NCBI GenBank assembly: GCA_964461295.1
Contig: CAYWTX010000600.1
Coordinates: forward strand, 1 to 5,101
Reading direction: 5' to 3'
Length of the DNA stretch: 5,101 nucleotides
Origin: CAYWTX01 sp964461295
GTDB taxonomy: Bacteria; Planctomycetota; Phycisphaerae; SM23-33
Shown: positions 1 through 5,101 of the stretch, piece by piece
Numbering within the stretch: the stretch's first letter is position 1
Layout: each line of letters starts with the position of its first letter
Notes under the pieces: generated by a model
What the model was told of the DNA's origin: nothing
Database searches by the model: none
The model's input: only the letters and a program-made list of their open reading frames with translations
Program-made: the position numbers and the translations under genes

Positions 1-1682
1 GCACGGTGCAGACGCGGTGGCAACGCAGGGACGGGCGCGTCATCGACGTTCTGCTGAGCTCCTCGCCCATCGATCCCCTCGATCACGCCAAGGGAGTCAC
101 CTTCACGGCGATGGACATCACCGACCAGAAGCGCGGCGAGCGAGACCTCTCGCAGGCCCGCGCCCTCCTCGGCGCCTCCATCGAGCAGTCGCCGGCCGGA
201 ATCCTCATCGCCGACGCGCCCGACGGACGCATCCGGGTGGTGAACTCGGCCGCCATGGCCATTCGCGGCGGGCAGCCCGCCAACGTCACCGACATCGCCA
301 TTCCCGCTCACTCGCTGCGATGGAACACGTACCGGCCGGACGGAACGCCGTTCCCATCGGAGGACCTGCCCCTGTCGCGCGCAATCCTCAAGGGCGAGAC
401 CTCGCGGAACGTCGAGGCGATCATCCGGCGCGAGGACGGGCAGGACCGATGGATCGTCGCCAACGCCGCCCCGGTCCGCAACGACGCCGGCGAGATCGTC
501 GCCGGCATGGTCGTCTTCCTCGACATCACCGACCAGAAGACGCTGGCCGCCCAGTTCCTCCAGGCGCAGAAGATGGAGGCCGTGGGGCAACTGGCCGGCG
601 GCGTCGCGCACGACTTCAACAACCAGCTCACCGTCATCCTGGGCTACTGCCAACTGCTGCTGGGCTACACCCACTTTGACGAGGAGACCCGCAGCTTCCT
701 GATCCAGATCCGCCATGCCGGCGAGCGGGCCCGCCAACTCACCAGCCAACTCCTGGCGTTCAGCCGCCGGCAAGTGCTCCAGCCCGAGGCGCTGGACCTC
801 GACCGCGTGCTGCTGGACCTCGACGGGCCTTTGTCGCGCATGCTCGGCGAGCGCATCCAGCTCGTCGTTCGCACCCAAGGCAACCTGCCCGCCACGCGCC
901 TGGACCGCTCCCAACTCGAGCAGGCCGTCATGAACCTCGCCATCAACTCCCGTGACGCTATGCCCAACGGCGGCAGGCTGGTGATGGAAACCGCCGCCGT
1001 CACGCTGGGCGACGACGAAGCCGGACGCCTGAGCGTGGCGCCCGGCCCGTATGTCCTGCTGGTCGTCACCGACAACGGCACGGGCATGGACGAGCGGACG
1101 CGGCAACGGATCTTCGAGCCGTTCTTCACCACCAAGGACGTCGGCAAGGGCACCGGCCTGGGCCTGTCCATGGTGTACGGATTCGTCAAGCAGTCCGCCG
1201 GCAGCATCGCCGTGGAGAGCCGGCCCGGCGGCGGCACGACCTTCCGCCTGCACTTCGCGGCCTCCTCCGAACCGGCCGCCGCCGCGCCGCCCCCCGCCGC
1301 CCCGTTGTTGCCGCGAGGCAGCGAAACGGTCCTGGTGGCCGAGGACGAACCCGCCGTGCGGAACTTCGTCGCGCGCGTCCTGCGACAGTGCGGCTACAAC
1401 GTCATCGAAGCGCCCAACGCCCGCGCCGCCCGCGCCGCGGCCGAAAACTGCTCCGGCGAGATCCATCTGCTGGTCACCGACGTGGTCATGCCCGGCCCGG
1501 ATGGACAGGCCCTGGCCCACCAACTCAAGCGGCAGCGGCCGGGACTCAAGGTTCTGCTCGTATCAGGCTACCCCCAGCCTTCGCAGAAGCCCCCCTCCAG
1601 CAATCCGCCGGTGCTGATGCTGAGCAAACCCTTCAGCCCCGAAGACCTGGCCATTGCCGTTCGGCGCCTGCTCAACTCCTGA
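1..1682 (+). CDS. Hybrid sensor histidine kinase with PAS domains and C-terminal receiver domain (5'-truncated by window edge)
   Basis: This is a cytosolic-looking two-component hybrid kinase, with no membrane segment in the visible part. The frame is open to the window edge, so the true start lies upstream. Residues are counted from the GTG at position 6, which is not claimed as the start. Residues 1-42 are the end of a PAS/PAC module (ends DITDQK). Residues about 54-178 form a second PAS/PAC, again ending DITDQK. The HisKA H-box is LAGGVAHDFNNQL with His202 as phospho-acceptor. The ATPase domain shows the N-box around N310 and N314, G1 DNGTG (356-360), F-box EPFFTTK and G2 GKGTGLGL (380-387). 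An Ala/Pro linker (about 420-436) leads to a REC domain with acidic E446/D447, phospho-acceptor D492 in TDVVMPG, S520 and K541 in SKPF. All key residues are intact, so it should be active. The sensed signal and the output partner are unknown. No HTH output domain is present, so phosphotransfer to a separate protein, or REC acting on the kinase itself, is likely. Confidence 0.95.
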   Translation, partial: TVQTRWQRRDGRVIDVLLSSSPIDPLDHAKGVTFTAMDITDQKRGERDLSQARALLGASIEQSPAGILIADAPDGRIRVVNSAAMAIRGGQPANVTDIAIPAHSLRWNTYRPDGTPFPSEDLPLSRAILKGETSRNVEAIIRREDGQDRWIVANAAPVRNDAGEIVAGMVVFLDITDQKTLAAQFLQAQKMEAVGQLAGGVAHDFNNQLTVILGYCQLLLGYTHFDEETRSFLIQIRHAGERARQLTSQLLAFSRRQVLQPEALDLDRVLLDLDGPLSRMLGERIQLVVRTQGNLPATRLDRSQLEQAVMNLAINSRDAMPNGGRLVMETAAVTLGDDEAGRLSVAPGPYVLLVVTDNGTGMDERTRQRIFEPFFTTKDVGKGTGLGLSMVYGFVKQSAGSIAVESRPGGGTTFRLHFAASSEPAAAAPPPAAPLLPRGSETVLVAEDEPAVRNFVARVLRQCGYNVIEAPNARAARAAAENCSGEIHLLVTDVVMPGPDGQALAHQLKRQRPGLKVLLVSGYPQPSQKPPSSNPPVLMLSKPFSPEDLAIAVRRLLNS

Positions 1683-1894
1683 GTTCGCCGTAACGAATCG
1701 CGGTGCATCCAGGACCCAAGGCATGCAGACGCGCGGCTATCACGCCTTCGGCGTCACCCGTGGGACCTCATCGCCCCGCGAGCGGAGATTTCGCGCACAT
1801 GGCGGGCGGGAGACATTGCTCGTCTCGGACCGCTGAGAGCAGGCTCCAGCCGTTGCATACGGCCAAAGCCCTACATCCCGCACTCCGCAACACA
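1683..1894. other. Intergenic region with two small hairpins, no convincing gene
   Basis: This stretch separates the kinase stop from the terminator-like stem. Short ORFs cross it on both strands, but none has a recognisable domain, and those I checked run into neighbouring signals. Two inverted repeats are visible. ACGCC-TTC-GGCGT (1742-1754) lies about 60 nt after the kinase stop without a following T-run. A compound stem lies at 1802-1833, with outer GCGG/CCGC and inner GAGAC/GTCTC (1810-1814 with 1822-1826) around a 7-nt loop. Either might mark the kinase mRNA 3' end, or they may be remnants of a dispersed repeat. Neither reading can be proven here. Confidence 0.3.
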
Positions 1895-1926
1895 GAAGGG
1901 CCTCCCGGATCACCAGGAGGCCCTTC
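1895..1926. terminator. Terminator-like perfect stem-loop between convergent genes
   Basis: GAAGGGCCTCC (1895-1905) is an exact inverted match of GGAGGCCCTTC (1916-1926), giving an 11-bp GC-rich stem with a 10-nt loop. Read on the - strand it begins 46 nt after the serA stop and is followed by TGTGTTG, a short U-rich stretch. Read on the + strand it is followed only by GTTCG. It is therefore best taken as the serA-operon terminator. It may also stop read-through from the kinase, whose stop is 212 nt before it. The weak U-tracts lower certainty about rho-independent action. Confidence 0.7.
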
Positions 1927-1971
1927 GTTCGCGGTCGCGCCAATTGCCGATCGCCATCGCCGAAGGCAAAG

Positions 1972-3591
1972 CTACTCCTCTTCCCGATCCTCCGGCGGCA
2001 GCGGGGGCAGGTTGAAGTAGTAGGCTTCCTTCACGAATTCCGCGGCGCGGATTTCCTTCATCACCTTGTCGGTCGGCGGGCTGTCCAGGTTGATGCCGAC
2101 GATCGCGATGCCCTGCTTCATCTTGCGGCTGAAGGTCATGTCGGCGATGTTGATGTGATTGCTGCCGAAGATCGTGCCGTAGCGCCCAACGACACCGGGC
2201 TTGTCTTCGTTCACGATCACCACCACGTGCCCTTCGGGCTTCAGTTCCGCGCGATAGCCGTCGATGGCGATCACGCGAGGGAAGCGGTTGCCGAAGATCG
2301 TGCCGATGGCCGACCGCTTCGCCTGGTCGGTGTACACCGTCACCTCCATCAGGTTGGCGAACTCGCGAACCTTGGCCGACTTGGTCTGCTGAATCTCCAC
2401 GCCTCGCTGCTCGGCCAAGATGGGCGCGTTGATCACGTTCACCGGCTGCTCCATGTGCGGTCCGACCAGCCCGACCAGCAGGTGCGTGGTGATCGGCGCG
2501 ACGTTCATCTCGCTGATGAGCCCGCGGTAAATCACCTCCACCTTCGACAGCGCTCCCGGCGTCATGCCGGTCAGGATGCTGCCCATCCGCCTCGCCAGTT
2601 CGGCGTACGGCCGGAGCATCGGCGGGATCGCCTTGTCGAAGCCCGGCGCGTTCACCGCGTTGCGGACCTCGCCGCCCCGCAGCGCCATCACGAGTTGCTG
2701 GGCCGCCTCGAGCGCCACCTGCTCCTGGGCCTCTTCGGTCGAGGCGCCCAGGTGCGGCACGGCCAGCACGTTGGGAAGCTGGATCAGCGCCTTCTCCGCC
2801 TCGTTCGTCGGCGGCTCGGCGATGTACACGTCCAGCGCCGCCCCGCCCACGCGCTTCTCCTTCACCGCTTCCAGCAGCGCCTCGGGATTGATGATCCCGC
2901 CGCGGGCGGCGTTGATCAGCCGCGCCGTCGGCTTCATCACGGCGAACTGCTCGCGCCCGATCATGCCCGCCGTCTCGGCGCTCTTGGGTACGTGAACCGT
3001 GATGTAGTCCGCCCGCTTGCACAACTCGTTGAGGTCCTTGACCACCTCGACGCGTTCGTCCGTGCCGCCGGCAAAAAACGGGTCATACCCGATCACGCGC
3101 ATCTCCAGCCCGGCCGCTCGCTGGGCGACCGCCCGCCCGATGCGGCCCAGACCCACGATGCCGATGGTCTTGCCCGCCACCTGCGTGCCCTCGAAACTCT
3201 TGCGGTCCCACTGCCCGCCTCGCAGCGAGGCATTGGCGGCCGCGATCTTCCGCGACAGGGCCAACATCAGGGCGACGGTCAACTCGGCCGTGGCCAGCGT
3301 GTTGCCGCCCGGCGTGTTCATCACGATGATGCCCTTGCCCGTCGCCACGGGCACGTCAACGTTGTCCACGCCCACGCCCGCACGGGCGATGCACTTGAGC
3401 TGCCCGGCGTTCGCCATCACCTCGGCCGTGATCTTCACGCCTGAACGGATGATCATGCCGTCGTACTGCCCGACGATCTTGGCCAGTTCCGCCGGCGGCA
3501 GGCCCGGCTTGATCTCCAGTTCGACGTCCGGCTGCTCGCGCAGCCACTTGGTCCCGACTTCGCTCAACTTGTCGGCGATAAGCACTTTCAT
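1972..3591 (-). CDS. serA: D-3-phosphoglycerate dehydrogenase, long form with C-terminal ACT domain
   Basis: The enzyme catalyses NAD-dependent oxidation of 3-phosphoglycerate to 3-phosphohydroxypyruvate, the first step of the phosphorylated serine pathway in the cytosol. The product is 539 aa, close to the roughly 525-530 aa of type I enzymes (Mycobacterium type). The substrate-binding domain is split around an NAD-binding Rossmann domain with GLGRIG (147-152) and an acidic D170 at the end of the next strand. The catalytic set is present: R230 (NAARGG), E259 (DVYIAEP) and H280 (VPHLG). An intervening (ASB) domain spans about 317-450. An ACT domain follows at about 455-527, with NEDKPG (461-466) and HINIADM (479-485), where serine feedback binding is expected from the family. 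It ends in an acidic tail (EDREEE). The ATG at 3591 is chosen because AAAGGAGA (3599-3606) sits 7 nt upstream; an in-frame ATG at 3642 would extend into the upstream gene and lacks such support. It is the second gene of the operon, 13 nt after the aminotransferase. Confidence 0.97.
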   Translation of the reverse strand: MKVLIADKLSEVGTKWLREQPDVELEIKPGLPPAELAKIVGQYDGMIIRSGVKITAEVMANAGQLKCIARAGVGVDNVDVPVATGKGIIVMNTPGGNTLATAELTVALMLALSRKIAAANASLRGGQWDRKSFEGTQVAGKTIGIVGLGRIGRAVAQRAAGLEMRVIGYDPFFAGGTDERVEVVKDLNELCKRADYITVHVPKSAETAGMIGREQFAVMKPTARLINAARGGIINPEALLEAVKEKRVGGAALDVYIAEPPTNEAEKALIQLPNVLAVPHLGASTEEAQEQVALEAAQQLVMALRGGEVRNAVNAPGFDKAIPPMLRPYAELARRMGSILTGMTPGALSKVEVIYRGLISEMNVAPITTHLLVGLVGPHMEQPVNVINAPILAEQRGVEIQQTKSAKVREFANLMEVTVYTDQAKRSAIGTIFGNRFPRVIAIDGYRAELKPEGHVVVIVNEDKPGVVGRYGTIFGSNHINIADMTFSRKMKQGIAIVGINLDSPPTDKVMKEIRAAEFVKEAYYFNLPPLPPEDREEE

Positions 3592-3598
3592 GGGTGGG

Positions 3599-3606
3599 TC
3601 TCCTTT
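3599..3606 (-). promoter_or_regulatory. serA Shine-Dalgarno overlapping the upstream stop codon
   Basis: On the - strand the aminotransferase stop TAA (3607-3605) runs directly into AAAGGAGA, a strong ribosome-binding site 7 nt before the serA ATG. The overlap of stop and SD suggests translational coupling of the two genes, and it decides the serA start. Confidence 0.85.
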
Positions 3607-4738
3607 ATGCCCAGTTCCGCAGGACCTTGGCAGCCGCGGCAACGCCGGCGCCGACGGGCACGTCCACGCCCAGGTCGGCCAGGGTGAACTCGATGGCGCC
3701 GATGGTGCCGATCGTGTCCAGCGGGTCCACGTAGCCCATGTGCGACACGCGGAACGCCTTGCCCTTCAACTCGTCCTGCCCGCCGGCCACGTTCACGCCA
3801 TACTTCTTCTCGAGCTTCTTGCGGAACGAGTCGTCCACCCCCGCCGGGTACAGGATGCCGGTCACCGAATCGCTGGGCTGGCGGCTGTACACCTTCATGC
3901 CGATCGCCACGCACGCCTCGCGGAACGCGCGGGCCATCAGGGCCGTGCGGGCCCAGATCTTCTCCACGCCCACCTGGTGAATCATGTCCAGGGCAACCTT
4001 CAGCCCCCGGATCAGCGTGATCGCCGGCGTGTAGGGCACGTCGTTGTCGGCCATCGCCTTGCGATAGGCCTTCAGGTTCAGGTAGAACGTCGGCGGCGTG
4101 ATCTTCTCGATGCTCGCCCACGCCTTCTTGCTCACCGCCGCGAACGCCAGGCCCGGCGGCAGCATGAACGCCTTCTGGCTGCCGGCCGCCAGGATGTCGA
4201 TGCCCCACTCGTCGAACTTCAGCGGCAGCGTGCCGACGGACGTGATGCCGTCCACCAGCAGCAGCGCGTCGGTGTCGCGGACGACTTTGGCGATGCCTTC
4301 CAGGTCGCACGCCGTCGCGGTGGACGTCTCGCTGTGCACGACGATGACCGCCCCGTACTCGCCGGTGGCGAGCTTCTCTTTCACGGCCGTCGGCGAAATC
4401 GCCGTGCCCCATTCCTGTTTCACTTCGTCGACCTTCAGGCCGTACGTCTTGGCGACCTTCACCCAGCGTTCGCCGAACTTGCCGCCGTTGGCGACGAGCA
4501 CCTTCCTGTCGCGCGGCACGGCGCAGGCGATTCCGGATTCCATCCCGGCCGTCCCCGAACCGGCGATGGTGTAGATGTCGCTCTCGGTCAGGAAGACCTT
4601 CTTGAGGGCGGCGTTGACTTCCTTGAACATCGAGATGAACCGCTCGGTGCGGTGATGGAAGATGGGCTTGGCCATCTCGATGAGGACTTCCGGCGGAACG
4701 TCCGTCGGACCCGGCGTCAGCAGGCGAGCCTTGATCAT
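3605..4738 (-). CDS. Class V PLP-dependent aminotransferase (alanine/serine-glyoxylate aminotransferase type), probable phosphoserine aminotransferase role
   Basis: This is a PLP transaminase of 377 aa, a normal length for the family. The N-terminal LLTPGPTDVPPEVL motif is typical of the alanine-glyoxylate/serine-pyruvate aminotransferase group. SGTAGMES (61-68) forms the cofactor phosphate region. HSETST (135-140) and the aspartate D163 in LVDGITSVG contact the PLP ring, K189 in AAGSQKA is the Schiff-base lysine, and R330 in FRVSHMG is the expected substrate carboxylate arginine. It is not a classical SerC by motif. Being 13 nt upstream of serA, however, it most likely transaminates 3-phosphohydroxypyruvate to phosphoserine, as proposed for similar aminotransferase-serA pairs (for example the adjacent genes in Thermotoga). 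Serine-pyruvate or alanine-glyoxylate transamination is the alternative. The ATG at 4738 is supported by GGGAG at 4745-4749 and by the conserved N-terminus starting straight after it. It is the first full gene of the operon. Confidence 0.94.
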   Translation of the reverse strand: MIKARLLTPGPTDVPPEVLIEMAKPIFHHRTERFISMFKEVNAALKKVFLTESDIYTIAGSGTAGMESGIACAVPRDRKVLVANGGKFGERWVKVAKTYGLKVDEVKQEWGTAISPTAVKEKLATGEYGAVIVVHSETSTATACDLEGIAKVVRDTDALLLVDGITSVGTLPLKFDEWGIDILAAGSQKAFMLPPGLAFAAVSKKAWASIEKITPPTFYLNLKAYRKAMADNDVPYTPAITLIRGLKVALDMIHQVGVEKIWARTALMARAFREACVAIGMKVYSRQPSDSVTGILYPAGVDDSFRKKLEKKYGVNVAGGQDELKGKAFRVSHMGYVDPLDTIGTIGAIEFTLADLGVDVPVGAGVAAAAKVLRNWA

Positions 4739-4744
4739 GGGATT

Positions 4745-4749
4745 CTCCC
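4745..4749 (-). promoter_or_regulatory. Aminotransferase Shine-Dalgarno, directly after the uORF stop
   Basis: GGGAG on the - strand lies 6 nt before the ATG at 4738 and sets the start. It begins just after the TGA (4754-4752) of a leader ORF. The Gs could also pair weakly with the CCC just before the ATG (TGGG-agaat-CCCA), which might mask the site; that stem is only 4 bp. Confidence 0.75.
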
Positions 4750-4751
4750 AA

Positions 4752-4853
4752 TCAGGCGTTAAGTGACGGGCACAAGCTGGCAGAGCCGCAGCACCTTGCT
4801 ACGGTTGCCGCACCGTCACGGAGTTCTCTTCTAAACCGCTCCAGCCCGTGCAT
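4752..4853 (-). CDS. Candidate leader peptide (uORF) rich in Ser and Cys, 33 aa
   Basis: On the - strand an ATG at 4853 opens a 33-codon frame ending in TGA at 4752, wholly inside the predicted 5' leader. GAAGGGG (4857-4863) lies 3 nt before the ATG as a plausible though close ribosome-binding site. The peptide begins MHGLERFRREL. Residues 21-30, CCGSASLCPS, contain three Cys and three Ser. The stop is 13 nt before the aminotransferase start, the same gap as at the aminotransferase-serA junction, so coupled translation is possible. Ser/Cys enrichment in front of a serine-biosynthesis operon suggests an attenuation peptide. Against this, the same frame stays open upstream to 4994, the region is GC-rich, and no comparative evidence was available. 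A chance ORF cannot be excluded. Confidence 0.35.
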   Translation of the reverse strand: MHGLERFRRELRDGAATVARCCGSASLCPSLNA

Positions 4854-4883
4854 TGACCCCTTCACGAACCGAGCGATGCAAGA

Positions 4884-4912
4884 ACTATACGCGCAAACCG
4901 ACCCGTTGTCAA
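4884..4912 (-). promoter_or_regulatory. Strong sigma70-type promoter of the serine operon
   Basis: On the - strand a perfect -35 TTGACA (4907-4912) is followed after exactly 17 nt by a -10 TATAGT (4884-4889), one base from consensus TATAAT. The predicted start is the A at 4877, 7 nt downstream. It points at the aminotransferase-serA operon, with no other gene between. It stands out in an otherwise GC-rich region. Confidence 0.85.
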
Positions 4913-5101
4913 GCGGCGATTCCCGTCTGGGTCCATGACCGTTCCTGCATCGCCTCTTGGGCCTGAAGGGCTGAGATATGACAGCCCAGGGCAACGCCCG
5001 GGGAGATGTGGCGATTCAGATGACAATCCCTGTAAGGGCGACATAAGGGCCTCACGCGGCGTTTGTCCCGCCCCTTCAGGGCTTGACGTACTTTGGCGTA
5101 G
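4913..5101. other. Intergenic region upstream of the serine operon promoter, no gene seen
   Basis: Beyond the promoter no ORF with recognisable protein features is present on either strand. The two short - strand frames (from 4994 and 5044) are made largely of the palindromic repeats and run through the promoter. Positions 4913-4960 hold nothing recognisable. The rest is the repeat cluster and about 20 nt of unassigned sequence at the edge. Confidence 0.6.
4961..5081. repeat. Cluster of REP-like palindromic repeats
   Basis: Several short palindromes follow one another. GGGCTG/CAGCCC (4968-4973 with 4982-4987) has an 8-nt loop. CCCAGGGC-AAC-GCCCGGGG (4985-5003) has one mismatch. A larger imperfect inverted pair runs from CCCTGTAAGGGCG-ACATAA (5028-5046) to TTTGTCCCGCCCCTTCAGGG (5062-5081). 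The core CCTGnAAGGGC occurs at 4962-4971 and 5029-5039, and in inverted, slightly varied form at 5071-5081. From memory, repeats with this 'CCCTGAAGGGC..GACA' wording are dispersed in Planctomycetota and related genomes and often give spurious ORF calls; this was not searched. The cluster may continue past the window edge. No transposase gene is visible. Confidence 0.6.

Larger units (their letters stand above)
4739..4877 (-). ncRNA. Structured 5' leader of the aminotransferase-serA operon, candidate attenuator or regulatory RNA
   Basis: This is a leader of about 139 nt, from the inferred transcription start to the first full gene. On the - strand it can form GGAG/CTCC (4839-4842 with 4820-4823), a hairpin ACGGT-GCGGCA-ACCGT (4801-4816) and GCTG/CAGC (4789-4792 with 4776-4779). 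All of these are enclosed by a closing stem ACGGGC/GCCCGT (4844-4849 with 4766-4771). Alternatively GTGACGG (4813-4819) can pair with CCGTCAC (4763-4769) over 7 bp. That pairing uses part of the same 3' strand, and it breaks both the closing stem and the 4801-4816 hairpin. Mutually exclusive stems of this kind are typical of switching leaders. No clear U-run terminator is present, so control, if real, would more likely act on translation. No known riboswitch family was recognised with confidence. Confidence 0.4.

Noticed and set aside
2155..3444. Long + strand open frame (429 codons) antisense to serA
   Set aside because: It is Arg/His/Leu-rich without domain character and lies fully inside serA, whose catalytic motifs are intact. 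It is a shadow frame.
3588..4751. Second - strand frame over the aminotransferase (387 codons) and a similar one over serA (1910-3022)
   Set aside because: They are +1/+2 shadows of the real genes, with Arg/Gly-rich translations lacking motifs.
3017..4762. Long + strand open frame (581 codons) antisense to the aminotransferase and serA
   Set aside because: Its translation is low-complexity, rich in His/Arg/Ala, crosses two well-supported genes and their junction, and has no domain. It is a by-product of GC-rich third codon positions.
4784..4816. Resemblance of the leader to a SAM-I riboswitch core (GCAACCG followed by CAAGGTGCT on the - strand)
   Set aside because: These two short motifs match the SAM-I core, but only 5 nt separate them, so the P3 hairpin is missing. 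The conserved upstream GGGACTGGCCC-type segment and the expected P1 arrangement are also absent. A covariance-model scan would settle it.
4739..4877. T-box leader for serine
   Set aside because: No T-box sequence (UGGnACCGCG-like) with a terminator/antiterminator pair and U-run was found.
4752..4994. 80-codon - strand ORF starting at 4994
   Set aside because: Its first part is repeat sequence and it runs through the promoter, so it cannot be translated as a whole from the operon transcript. Only its last 33 codons, downstream of the start site, are kept as a candidate leader peptide.
4862..5044. 60-codon - strand ORF
   Set aside because: It is built mostly from the palindromic repeats, a typical source of spurious gene calls, and it has no ribosome-binding context that I could support.

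Overview
The window is GC-rich bacterial chromosome. It holds the 3' part of a sensor kinase gene on the + strand and, convergent to it, a two-gene serine-biosynthesis operon on the - strand. No marker gene fixes the organism. High GC, the HKDC-type hybrid kinase, the class V aminotransferase-serA pairing and a cluster of 'CCCTGAAGGGC'-type palindromic repeats at the right edge together suggest Planctomycetota or a neighbouring phylum. This is an inference from recalled patterns and was not searched.

Layout. Positions 1-1682 (+) encode a hybrid histidine kinase that enters the window already inside a PAS/PAC module and ends in a receiver domain; its start lies outside the window. Positions 1683-1971 are intergenic, with two small hairpins and, at 1895-1926, a perfect 11-bp stem that probably terminates transcription from one or both sides. 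Positions 1972-3591 (-) are serA, a long (type I) D-3-phosphoglycerate dehydrogenase with a C-terminal ACT domain. Positions 3605-4738 (-) encode a class V PLP aminotransferase of the alanine/serine-glyoxylate aminotransferase type. It lies 13 nt upstream of serA and probably supplies the transamination step of the phosphorylated serine pathway in place of a classical SerC. Positions 4739-4877 are an approximately 139-nt leader, preceded by a near-perfect sigma70-type promoter (TTGACA, 17 nt, TATAGT on the - strand, 4884-4912). Positions 4961-5081 are a set of short palindromes of REP-like character.

How the genes work together. The promoter drives leader, aminotransferase and serA as one transcript. 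SerA oxidises 3-phosphoglycerate to 3-phosphohydroxypyruvate, and the aminotransferase would convert that to phosphoserine; no phosphatase (serB) is in the window. The most interesting element is the leader. It contains a possible 33-codon upstream ORF with its own Shine-Dalgarno-like sequence, ending 13 nt before the aminotransferase start, with six Ser/Cys residues among residues 21-30. The same RNA can form mutually exclusive long-range stems. This is the arrangement expected of a serine/cysteine-responsive attenuator or a structured regulatory RNA, but it is a hypothesis from sequence inspection only. The sensor kinase shows no visible link to the serine operon.
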